Source: Lachnospiraceae bacterium A4 (GTDB lineage Bacteria; Bacillota; Clostridia; Lachnospirales; Lachnospiraceae). From it: DNA of 64,000 bases. The first letter of the stretch is position 1. Every line of letters starts with the position of its first letter. The DNA lies in NCBI GenBank assembly GCA_000403215.2, contig KE159532.1, positions 15,846 to 79,845 of the forward strand, read 5' to 3'. The notes below the pieces were generated by a model. It was given only the letters and a program-made list of their open reading frames with translations. It made no database searches and was not told where the DNA came from. The position numbers and the translations under genes were made by a program. Of the stretch, positions 44,711 through 52,863 are shown piece by piece.

Positions 44711-46462
44711 ATGAGAAAGAAAAAAATACTATCCGTTTTACTGGCGACAGCGATGATGTCAGCAATGTTTACCGGCTGCGGCGGCGGTGGGGACGATGCG
44801 GCGTCAACGAACACAAATTCAGGAGACAACACAAGCGCAGACGTTTCATCTTCAAATTCAGGAGACAGCGCAAACAGCGGGTCATCTGACTCAGGTGAGA
44901 TCAAGGAGTTTACAGCATTCTTTGCAGTACCCGGCTCAGAGATTAACGACGACAATGAGATCCAGCAGCTCATTGCGGAAAAGACCGGCGTGAAGGTAAA
45001 GGAGACATGGCTCACAGGGCAGACCGCACAGGAGGCAGTCGGCACACTGATTGCAGGAGGCGAGTATCCTGATTTTATTGATGGCGGTGACGGATGTGCA
45101 CAGCTCTATGATGCAGGCGCGCTGGTAGCGCTGGACGACTATATTGACAAATATCCCAATATTAAGGAATTTTTGACAGAACAGGAATGGGACAAACTCC
45201 GTCAGGAGGATGGACATATCTACTGGATTAACCAGTTCGGCAATATCTATGGTGAGGAGAAAGCGACGACACACAACGATGAGGCATTCTGGATTCAGAC
45301 AAGAGTGCTTGAGTGGGCAGGATATCCAGAGGTTCACACCATGGACCAGTACTTTGATCTGATTGAGCGCTACAATGAAGCCAATCCGACGATGGAGGAC
45401 GGAACAGCAAATATCCCGTACACGATCCTGTGTGATGACTGGCGGTACTTCTGTCTTGAGAACGCACCAGAGTTCCTTGATGGATATCCGAATGACGGAA
45501 GCTGTATCGTAGACCCTGAGACACTCACCATCATTGACTACAACACGACACCAACGGCAAAGAGATATTTCCAGAAGCTGAACGAAGAGTTCAAGAAAGG
45601 CATTGTGGACCCTGAGTCTTTCACACAGACTTATGATGAATACATTGCGAAACTTTCTACAGGACGTGTGCTTGGCATGATTGATCAGTGGTGGGATTTT
45701 GCATACACTGTAAGAGATTCGCTCAAACAGCAGGGACTTGATCTCAAGGGCTGTGATTATGTACCGCTTCCAATCACGATTGAGGAAGGTATCAAGAACC
45801 AGTGGCACAATTCAGGCGGCGTATTAAATGTTGCAAGCGGAATTGCCATCACAACAAGCTGTAAAGATGTTGAGGGTGCAATGCAGTTTATCAATGACCT
45901 GTTAGATCAGGATGTACATGACCTTCGGTTCTGGGGTGTCAAAGATGTAGATTACAACGTGGATGAAAACGGTGAATTCTCACGTACAGAGGAGATGAGA
46001 ATGCAGTCCTCTGATACGGCGTACAAGGCTTCACACAGTTGTACATATTCTTATTTCCCACAGTATGCAGGCACAAGCAGAGACGGCATCAATGCTATGA
46101 AACCAGAGAATCAGCCCAAAGAGTTCTATGATGCTTTGAGCAAGAATGTACAGGAATGCTTTGATGCATACGGCGCACAGACTTATGTAGATATGCTGGG
46201 CACCAGCGAGGCACCAGGTCCTTGGTATCCGATGTACTCCTACTCGAACAACATGACGACAGCCACAGAGGGTGGTACAGCATGGGCAAAGATGGGCGAG
46301 ATCAAGCATGAGTATCTGCCAAAGGTTGTTATGGCGGACGACTTTGAGGGTGCTTGGGAAGAGTACATGGAAGTGTACGACGGTTGCAATCCGCAGGCAT
46401 TTATTGATGAGATGCAGGCAGAGCTCGACCGCAGAATGGAAGAAGCTGCAAAGTACAATTAA
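44711..46462 (+). CDS. Extracellular sugar-binding lipoprotein of ABC importer
   Basis: 583 residues behind AACGAAAGGGAGGCATTCAT. Signal MRKKKILSVLLATAMMS with lipobox ending T-G-C (Cys23), then a Gly/Ser/Asp-Asn linker and a two-lobed binding domain (LplA/LipO-like family). It captures oligosaccharides, likely xylo-oligosaccharides from the secreted xylanase, and delivers them to the two permeases downstream. The ATPase is not encoded here; such importers usually share a common MsmK-like ATPase. A hairpin follows the stop and probably keeps this gene's mRNA more abundant than the permease part. Confidence 0.92.
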   Translation: MRKKKILSVLLATAMMSAMFTGCGGGGDDAASTNTNSGDNTSADVSSSNSGDSANSGSSDSGEIKEFTAFFAVPGSEINDDNEIQQLIAEKTGVKVKETWLTGQTAQEAVGTLIAGGEYPDFIDGGDGCAQLYDAGALVALDDYIDKYPNIKEFLTEQEWDKLRQEDGHIYWINQFGNIYGEEKATTHNDEAFWIQTRVLEWAGYPEVHTMDQYFDLIERYNEANPTMEDGTANIPYTILCDDWRYFCLENAPEFLDGYPNDGSCIVDPETLTIIDYNTTPTAKRYFQKLNEEFKKGIVDPESFTQTYDEYIAKLSTGRVLGMIDQWWDFAYTVRDSLKQQGLDLKGCDYVPLPITIEEGIKNQWHNSGGVLNVASGIAITTSCKDVEGAMQFINDLLDQDVHDLRFWGVKDVDYNVDENGEFSRTEEMRMQSSDTAYKASHSCTYSYFPQYAGTSRDGINAMKPENQPKEFYDALSKNVQECFDAYGAQTYVDMLGTSEAPGPWYPMYSYSNNMTTATEGGTAWAKMGEIKHEYLPKVVMADDFEGAWEEYMEVYDGCNPQAFIDEMQAELDRRMEEAAKYN

Positions 46463-46468
46463 TCAGAC

Positions 46469-46500
46469 AGGGCGGACTGATCGAAACGGTCCGCCCTTTG
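46469..46500 (+). terminator. Intercistronic hairpin (attenuator or mRNA-stabilising stem)
   Basis: AGGGCGGAC (46469-46477) pairs with GTCCGCCCT (46489-46497), followed by TTTG. The short U tract suggests partial termination between binding protein and permeases. Confidence 0.7.
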
Positions 46501-46516
46501 TATAAGGAGGGAGATT

Positions 46517-47446
46517 ATGGCTTCACAGGATAAAAAGAGAACAATAACGTGGAAAGAAGTTAAAAAGCAAAAAGTATTGATCATATGGTCTTTGATCATT
46601 GTTGTTTACGGTGTCATCTTTTGCTACCTTCCACTGGCAGGCTGGATGATGGCATTTCAGGATTATAAGCCCAAGAACGGGCTGTTTCACTCTGCATTTA
46701 TTGGATTGGCAAAATTCGAGCAGTTGTTCTCGGATTCCACTTTTATCCGCGTAATCCGAAATACGCTCGGCATGGGTGTGATCAATCTGGTTGTCACCTT
46801 TGTGGCGGCGATTGTGTTTGCGATTTTATTAAATGAGGTGAAATCAAATGGCGGCAAAAAGACAGTACAGACGATTTCGTATCTGCCCCATTTCCTTTCA
46901 TGGATTATCGTTACAGGTATTCTTCACGATGCGCTGTCCAGCACAGGAATTATCAATGAGCTGCTGCTGAAATTCCATATTTTAGACCAGCCTTTGAATT
47001 TCTTTGCACATCCGAAGTATTTCTGGCCAATTGTCGCGTTTGCAAATGTGTGGAAGGAGACAGGCTGGAATGCAATCATCTATCTGTCCGCCATCACGGC
47101 GATTGACCCATCGCTCTATGAGGCGGCAAACATGGACGGCGCCGGGCGCTGGGCGCGCATCCGCTATGTGACGCTCCCCGGCATCAAGCCGACGATCATG
47201 ATTCTTCTGCTCATGAATGTTGGTAATGTATTGAACGCAGGCTTTGAAATCCAGTATCTGCTTGGAAACGGTCTGGTAAAGAGTGTGTCCGAGACAATTG
47301 ATATCTATGTGTTGAAGTGGGGTATCAGCCAGAACGATTTCTCCATCGGTACAGCGGCAGGTATCTTTAAGAGCTTTGTAAGTATCGTGCTGATTGTGAT
47401 TGCAAATCAGATTGCAAAGAAAAATGGTGAAGAACGGCTGTTCTAG
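46517..47446 (+). CDS. Sugar ABC transporter permease (LplB type)
   Basis: 309 residues behind ATAAGGAGGGAGATT. About six membrane segments; the cytosolic EAA loop that docks the ATPase is YEAANMDGAGRWARIRYVTLPGIK. Starts with a short charged N-terminus and VLIIWSLIIVVYGVIFCYLP. Partner of the next gene; together they form the membrane channel for the binding lipoprotein's sugar. Confidence 0.93.
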   Translation: MASQDKKRTITWKEVKKQKVLIIWSLIIVVYGVIFCYLPLAGWMMAFQDYKPKNGLFHSAFIGLAKFEQLFSDSTFIRVIRNTLGMGVINLVVTFVAAIVFAILLNEVKSNGGKKTVQTISYLPHFLSWIIVTGILHDALSSTGIINELLLKFHILDQPLNFFAHPKYFWPIVAFANVWKETGWNAIIYLSAITAIDPSLYEAANMDGAGRWARIRYVTLPGIKPTIMILLLMNVGNVLNAGFEIQYLLGNGLVKSVSETIDIYVLKWGISQNDFSIGTAAGIFKSFVSIVLIVIANQIAKKNGEERLF

Positions 47447-47461
47447 AAAGGAGATGCAGAA

Positions 47462-48364
47462 ATGAATAAGATGAAAGGTACGAAGATAAAAACCTCTGCG
47501 TGGGACAAAGTGTTTGTTGTGTGCAACACGCTGTTTATGATTGCGTTTGTAGTCGTTACACTGTACCCGGTATTGAATACGCTTGCCATTTCGTTTAACG
47601 ATGGTACAGATGCGTTGAGAGGCGGCATTTATCTGTGGCCGCGTAAATGGACACTCAAGAATTATATCACAGTGCTTCAGAAGCAGAACTTAATCACAGG
47701 TGCGTACATCACTGTGGCAAGAACAGTTTCAGGCACACTGCTTGCACTGGCGGCAAATGCGATTCTTGCGTTTATCGTGAGCAGGAAGAACTTTTTGTTC
47801 AAGCGTGAGCTCTCCCTGTTCTGGGTAATCACCATGTATGTAAACGGCGGTATGATTCCGACTTTCCTGTTGTACAGAGGTCTGCATCTGACAAACAGCT
47901 TTTGGGTTTATATTATCCCGGGAATGTTCAGCGCATTTAACATGCTGGTCATTCGTACATACATGGCTGGAATACCAGACAGCCTTGAGGAGTCTGCACA
48001 GCTTGACGGCGCAGGCTACACCACAATTTTTTTGAAAATTATATCACCGCTCTGCAAACCAGTGTATGCAACCGTCGCGCTCTTTGTGGCAGTGGGACAG
48101 TGGAACTCATGGTTTGATGCCATGCTGTACAACAGAATGAGCTCTCATCTGACCACCTTGCAGTACGAGCTGATGAAGCTGTTATCCTCCGTCACCAATC
48201 AGGGAACTTCTGCGGAGGCGATGAAGAATGCGGCTGGAACGGTCACGCCGACTTCCGTCCGCGCAGCAGCGACAATTCTCACCATGCTTCCGATTATCTG
48301 TCTGTATCCGTTTTTGCAGCGGTATTTCGTGACAGGTCTTACGATTGGCGGTGTGAAGGAGTAA
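47462..48364 (+). CDS. Sugar ABC transporter permease (LplC/YtcP type)
   Basis: 300 residues from ATG 47462 behind AAAGGAGATGCAGAA. Six segments and an EAA loop LEESAQLDGAGYTTIFLKIISPLCK. The N-terminal cytosolic part and the Asn/Gly-rich loop TLAISFNDGTDALRGGIYLWP are typical of the second permease of this importer group. Ends GGVKE, the usual terminus. Confidence 0.93.
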   Translation: MNKMKGTKIKTSAWDKVFVVCNTLFMIAFVVVTLYPVLNTLAISFNDGTDALRGGIYLWPRKWTLKNYITVLQKQNLITGAYITVARTVSGTLLALAANAILAFIVSRKNFLFKRELSLFWVITMYVNGGMIPTFLLYRGLHLTNSFWVYIIPGMFSAFNMLVIRTYMAGIPDSLEESAQLDGAGYTTIFLKIISPLCKPVYATVALFVAVGQWNSWFDAMLYNRMSSHLTTLQYELMKLLSSVTNQGTSAEAMKNAAGTVTPTSVRAAATILTMLPIICLYPFLQRYFVTGLTIGGVKE

Positions 48365-48413
48365 CTTTTATATAGTTCCTTAGAAATTAGATAAAAAGAA
48401 GCGGTTGCGCATA

Positions 48414-48442
48414 TTGCTGGCAAATGTCAAAATGGATATAAT
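48414..48442 (+). promoter_or_regulatory. Promoter of the second binding-protein gene
   Basis: TTGCTG (48414-48419), 17-base spacer, TATAAT (48437-48442). It allows expression separate from the permeases. Confidence 0.7.
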
Positions 48443-48475
48443 AAGTGGCAGAAACAGACAAAAAGGAGTCAGCAG

Positions 48476-50113
48476 ATGAAGAAAAAGAACGTGACGGCAT
48501 GTATTTTGGCGGTGGCTGCGTTGTCTATTGTATGTGTGGCAGCAAGTATCGCAAATGGCAGCAGAGACAAAAAAATAAAGGAATTTACTGCTTTCTTTGA
48601 TGTTCAAGGCGAGGAAATTGATGAGGATAACGAGATTCGGGAGCTCATCGCGCAGAAGACCGGCGCGCGCTGTATTGAACAGTGGCTTTCCGGGAAATCC
48701 GCGGAGGATGCAGTTGCATCCTTTATCGCAAGCGGAGAATACACGGATTTTATCTCGGGAAGCACGATACTCTATGAGGCGCGCGCGCTGGTACCGATTG
48801 ATGCGTACTGGGACAATTACCCGAATATCAAGAATTTTCTGCCGGCAGAACTGTGGGACAGATTCCGCCAGCCGGACGGACATATCTATTGGATTCCGCA
48901 GTTTGGTGTCGTGCATGGCAAGTCGGCGGAGGTGCTGCATGAGGGTGAGGCGTTCTGGATACAGACGCGGGTGCTCAAATGGGCAGGGTATCCCCAAATC
49001 CGCACGGTGGACGAGTATTTTGACTTGATTGAAGCGTATGTGGCGGCAAATCCTATGATGGGAGATGAGAAGAATATACCGTTTACCATACTCTGTGACG
49101 ACTGGCGGGATTTCTGTCTGGAGAATCCGCCGCAGTTTCTCGACGGGTATCCCAATGACGGCAGTTGCATGGTGGATGCAGAGACGCAGACGGTGCTGGA
49201 CTACAACACGACCGAGACTGCCAGAAGGTATTTTCAAAAATTAAATGAGGAGTACAAGAAAGGAATCATCGATCAGGAATTTTTTACACAGAACTATAAA
49301 GAATATCTTGAGAAGCTTGCAAGCGGCAGGGTGCTTGGCATGGTGGATCAGTGGTGGCAGTTCTCGTATGCGGTCAACAATTCACTCGAACGGCTGGCTG
49401 ATCATGGCTGTAGTTATGTGCCGCTGCCGATCACAATTGACAGGAGTGTCACAAACCAGTGGCATGTGAAGCGGGGGGCGGAGCTGAGTGTTGCAGACGG
49501 CATTGCGATCACGGTAAGCTGCGAGGACATAGCTGGGGCGATGCAGTTTCTCAATGATATTCTGGACGAGGAGATTATAAAGCTCAGATATTGGGGCATC
49601 GAGGGCGTGGATTACGAAGTCAGTGAAAATGGTATGTATTTCAGGACGCCTGAGCAGAGAGTGAAGTCGAGAGATATCGAATACAAAAACGCGCATTTTT
49701 GTATATATTCTCATTTTCCGCGGATAGAGGGAATGCTCGGCGACGGGATGAATGCTTTTTCGCCGGAATATCAGGAGGAGGAATTTCTCAATGGATTAGT
49801 TTCAGATGTGCGGGAGTGTCTGGCTGCCTATGGATGTAGGACCTATGTGGAGATGCTTGGCACGAATGAAGCGCCGGGACCTTGGTTTCCGATGTACTCG
49901 TTCTCGGAGATGCTCACACAGGAATCAATGGCAGGAAGAGTGTGGGACTGCATGAAAAGCGTCAAAAATGAGTATCTGCCGCGGGTTGTCATGACAGAGG
50001 ATTTTGATGCGATGTGGCAGCAGTATATGCAGAGCTATAAGGCGTGCCAGCCTGAAATATTTTTCGATGCGATGCAGCAGGAATTGGAACGCAGAATAAA
50101 CATTTCCAAATGA
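48476..50113 (+). CDS. Second sugar-binding protein paralogue without standard lipobox
   Basis: 545 residues behind AAAAAGGAGTCAGCAG. It is clearly paralogous to the binding lipoprotein at 44711 along its length (EFTAFF, GHIYWI-QFG, DWRDFCLENPPQFLDGYPND, DQWWQFSYAV, LGTNEAPGPWFPMYS). The N-terminus MKKKNVTACILAVAALSIVC has a hydrophobic signal but S-I-V-C instead of a proper lipobox, and the Gly/Ser linker is missing. It may be anchored by the uncleaved signal or act as a co-sensor for the YesM kinase (inference). Own promoter and terminator. Confidence 0.85.
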   Translation: MKKKNVTACILAVAALSIVCVAASIANGSRDKKIKEFTAFFDVQGEEIDEDNEIRELIAQKTGARCIEQWLSGKSAEDAVASFIASGEYTDFISGSTILYEARALVPIDAYWDNYPNIKNFLPAELWDRFRQPDGHIYWIPQFGVVHGKSAEVLHEGEAFWIQTRVLKWAGYPQIRTVDEYFDLIEAYVAANPMMGDEKNIPFTILCDDWRDFCLENPPQFLDGYPNDGSCMVDAETQTVLDYNTTETARRYFQKLNEEYKKGIIDQEFFTQNYKEYLEKLASGRVLGMVDQWWQFSYAVNNSLERLADHGCSYVPLPITIDRSVTNQWHVKRGAELSVADGIAITVSCEDIAGAMQFLNDILDEEIIKLRYWGIEGVDYEVSENGMYFRTPEQRVKSRDIEYKNAHFCIYSHFPRIEGMLGDGMNAFSPEYQEEEFLNGLVSDVRECLAAYGCRTYVEMLGTNEAPGPWFPMYSFSEMLTQESMAGRVWDCMKSVKNEYLPRVVMTEDFDAMWQQYMQSYKACQPEIFFDAMQQELERRINISK

Positions 50114-50140
50114 GGCTATTGCGTATGCGATAGCCTTTTT
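50113..50140 (+). terminator. Terminator-like hairpin after the second binding protein
   Basis: AGGCTATTGC pairs with GCGATAGCCT around GTAT, with a T6 tract. It overlaps the stop codon. Confidence 0.8.
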
Positions 50141-50175
50141 TGGAGGCAGCTTTACAGAGGAGGGAGTCAGCAGGA

Positions 50176-51606
50176 ATGACACTAAGACAAGGATATAAGA
50201 AACAGGGCGAACACAATCCAGTCATGACGCAGCGGTTTGGGGCAGACCCGTATGCGCTGGTGTACGAGGGGAGAGTTTACCTGTATATGACAGGAGACAC
50301 TTTTATCCGTGATGAAAATGGCGAGGTGATGGAGAATGTATATTCCCAGATTGATAGGATAAATGTCATATCCTCGGAAGATTTGGTGAACTGGACAGAT
50401 CACGGTACCGTGTATGCGGCAGGGGCAAATGGCGCAGCGCCGTGGGGGAAAAATTCATGGGCGCCCGCGGCAGCCTGCAAAGAGATTGACGGCGTGATGA
50501 AGTTTTTCCTGTATTTTGCAAACGGTGGCAATGGCATCGCAGTGCTAGAGGCGGACAGTCCGACAGGCCCGTTTACAGACAGGCTGGTGAAACCCTTGAT
50601 TTCAAGGCAGACGCCGGCATGCAGCGATGTGACATGGCTGTTTGATCCGGCTGTGCTGGTGGACGATGACGGAGAGGCATATCTTTATTTTGGCGGCGGT
50701 ATTCCGAATGCGGACATGGCGGCGAATCCGGGGACTGCAAGAGTCGTGCAGCTTGGCGGGGACATGCAGAGCCTGCGGGGGACGCCGGTGGTGATTGCAG
50801 ATGTGCCGTATTTATTTGAAGATTCCGGCATCAACAAGATCAACGGCAGGTATTACTATTCCTATTGCTCGAATTTTTCAATACCCGAAGAGCAGGTTTC
50901 CTCACTTGGATTTGACAAGGGGGAGATTCTGGTTATGACCAGTACAAATCCGATGGGACCCTTTGAGCTTGTTGGACCGATCTTAAAAAATCCCGGTTGG
51001 TTTTTTGGGCTGGAAGGCAATAACCATCATTGCATGTTTCAGTTTATGGATCAGTGGTATATGGCGTATCATACAAGGATTCTTGAGGAGAGAATGGGAA
51101 TTTTGCAAAATTACAGAAGCACGAGCATTGACAGCGTGCAGATTGACGGGAATGGCAGAATCAGCAGCATACAGGCGACAAGGGAAGGTGTTGCGCAGAC
51201 CCAGCCGTTTTATCCTTATTGTAAGCATAAAGCAGTCACAATGGCAGCGATGGGCGGCATTACCACAACACAGTACGGAGAGGACGCTGTCAAATATGGT
51301 TCCGGGGAGATGCTTTTGACAGGGATATCAGACGGAAGCTGGATCCAGCTCTGCGGGGTGGACTTTGGAGAAAAAATGGTTCAGTGCCTGGAAATGACAG
51401 TGCGGGGAACACAGGGAGGCTGTGTGAAAGCATATCTGGACAGTCCTCATGGCACATGCTTGTGCGAGACAGCGCTCATACCCGGAGATACGCAGGAGTT
51501 TACTGTCTGCAAGGGCATAGTCAACAGGCGGTTAAATGGGATTCATGACCTCTATTTTGTATTTCAGGGAGAGGGCTATGAAGTGTATGATTGGAGGTTT
51601 GTATGA
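50176..51606 (+). CDS. GH43 family glycoside hydrolase (beta-xylosidase/arabinofuranosidase)
   Basis: 476 residues from ATG 50176, behind GAGGAGGGAGTCAGCAGG; no signal peptide, so it acts on imported sugars in the cytosol. The five-bladed propeller catalytic domain (1-~330) shows the base Asp in GADPYALVY, the pKa-modulating Asp in FDPAVLVDDDG and the acid Glu in LFEDSGINKING. The C-terminal ~130 residues (about 345-476) form a CBM6-like beta-sandwich. It should release arabinose or xylose from xylo-oligosaccharides. It overlaps the GH8 gene by four bases, so both are made together. Confidence 0.9.
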   Translation: MTLRQGYKKQGEHNPVMTQRFGADPYALVYEGRVYLYMTGDTFIRDENGEVMENVYSQIDRINVISSEDLVNWTDHGTVYAAGANGAAPWGKNSWAPAAACKEIDGVMKFFLYFANGGNGIAVLEADSPTGPFTDRLVKPLISRQTPACSDVTWLFDPAVLVDDDGEAYLYFGGGIPNADMAANPGTARVVQLGGDMQSLRGTPVVIADVPYLFEDSGINKINGRYYYSYCSNFSIPEEQVSSLGFDKGEILVMTSTNPMGPFELVGPILKNPGWFFGLEGNNHHCMFQFMDQWYMAYHTRILEERMGILQNYRSTSIDSVQIDGNGRISSIQATREGVAQTQPFYPYCKHKAVTMAAMGGITTTQYGEDAVKYGSGEMLLTGISDGSWIQLCGVDFGEKMVQCLEMTVRGTQGGCVKAYLDSPHGTCLCETALIPGDTQEFTVCKGIVNRRLNGIHDLYFVFQGEGYEVYDWRFV

Positions 51607-52733
51607 AAGAGACATACCGTAATATATTTGCGGAAATGGGCATAGCGCAGCAGCAGATTGATAAGCGTCTGCGGGAAATCCGCGATTTTTATTTTGACGG
51701 AAAGGACGACGAGCGTGTCTATTACCCGGTGGGCGATGACATGGCATATATCATGGACACAGGAAACAATGACGCGCGCACGGAAGGCATGTCCTACGGA
51801 ATGATGCTCTGTGTGCAGCTCGATCTGCGCGAAGCGTTTGACCGCCTCTGGAAGTGGACAAAGACGTATATGTGGATGCCAGACGGCGAAAACGAAGGAT
51901 ATTTTGCATGGTCCTGCGCTACGGACGGGACGAAAAATGCCGAGAGCCCTGCACCGGACGGCGAAGAGTTTTTTGCGATGGCGCTGTTTTTTGCATCGCA
52001 CCGGTGGGGCGACGGCGAGGGGATTTTCAATTATTCCCATGAGGCAAAGGAGATACTGCGCGCGTGTCTCCATAAGGGAGAGAACGGCAGGGCCGGTGCA
52101 CCGATGTGGAACCGGGAAAATTACCAGATTTTATTTGTGCCGGGGTGCGGCTTCACAGACCCGTCGTATCATCTGCCGCATTTTTATGAGTTGTTTGCGC
52201 AGTGGGCATATGAGGAGGACAGACCCTTCTGGGCACGGGCGGCGCTTGAGAGCCGCAGGTATCTTGCGGCTGCCTGTCATCCGGAGACAGGGTTTTCGGC
52301 AGAGTACGCTGAATTTGACGGAAGCCCGATGAGCAGGCGGCTGCCGTGGACAGACGAACGGCACGACTGGTTCTACAGTGATTCCTATCGCACTGTGGCA
52401 AACATCGGACTGGACTATGAGTGGTTTGGAATGGACGAGGGCCAGTGTCAGGCGGCACAAAAAATACAGGAATTTCTGCTGGAGGATGGCAGGAAAAATA
52501 CCTATCACATCTATGAGACAGACGGAAGGATTGCCGGGGAGCAGGCGCTTCATCCAGTGGCAGTCACCGCGACGGTGGCAATGTCTGTGCTTGCGGCGGA
52601 TACACCCTACAGCAAGGAGTGGGTAGAGCGGTTCTGGAACCTTCCGATGCGCACAGGCGGCAGGAGGTATTATGACAATTGTCTGTATTTCTTTGCATTT
52701 TTAGCGCTCAGTGGAAATTATAGAATCTGGTAG
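51603..52733 (+). CDS. GH8 reducing-end xylose-releasing exo-oligoxylanase (Rex-like)
   Basis: 376 residues from ATG 51603, coupled to GH43 by ATGA. No signal peptide. The GH8 (alpha/alpha)6 barrel shows the catalytic acid Glu in NDARTEGMSYGMM and the base Asp region DWFYSDSYRTVANIGLD, as in Bacillus Rex enzymes that remove xylose from the reducing end of xylo-oligosaccharides (EC 3.2.1.156). The reducing-end specificity is the family's known activity; the loop that sets it cannot be checked by eye. Terminator follows. Confidence 0.9.
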   Translation: MKETYRNIFAEMGIAQQQIDKRLREIRDFYFDGKDDERVYYPVGDDMAYIMDTGNNDARTEGMSYGMMLCVQLDLREAFDRLWKWTKTYMWMPDGENEGYFAWSCATDGTKNAESPAPDGEEFFAMALFFASHRWGDGEGIFNYSHEAKEILRACLHKGENGRAGAPMWNRENYQILFVPGCGFTDPSYHLPHFYELFAQWAYEEDRPFWARAALESRRYLAAACHPETGFSAEYAEFDGSPMSRRLPWTDERHDWFYSDSYRTVANIGLDYEWFGMDEGQCQAAQKIQEFLLEDGRKNTYHIYETDGRIAGEQALHPVAVTATVAMSVLAADTPYSKEWVERFWNLPMRTGGRRYYDNCLYFFAFLALSGNYRIW

Positions 52734-52745
52734 GAATGTGTTCAT

Positions 52746-52797
52746 AAAAAACAGGGATAAGATGTTTAGTTTGACGGGTAACATCGTCCCTGTTTTT
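52746..52797 (+). terminator. Terminator after the glycosidase operon
   Basis: AAACAGGGA (52749-52757) pairs with TCCCTGTTT (52787-52795), with an inner ATGTT/AACAT pairing, followed by TTTT. Confidence 0.8.
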
Positions 52798-52863
52798 CAT
52801 ACAATAAGGATAGCAGAATGGCGGCAGAAGATAAAATGAAAAAATAAAGGAGGTACAAAGAGG

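Noticed and set aside
48374-48384. AGTTCCTTAGA resembling the right end of the palindromic element
   Set aside because: Only six terminal bases plus TTA agree and no inner stem exists; likely chance.
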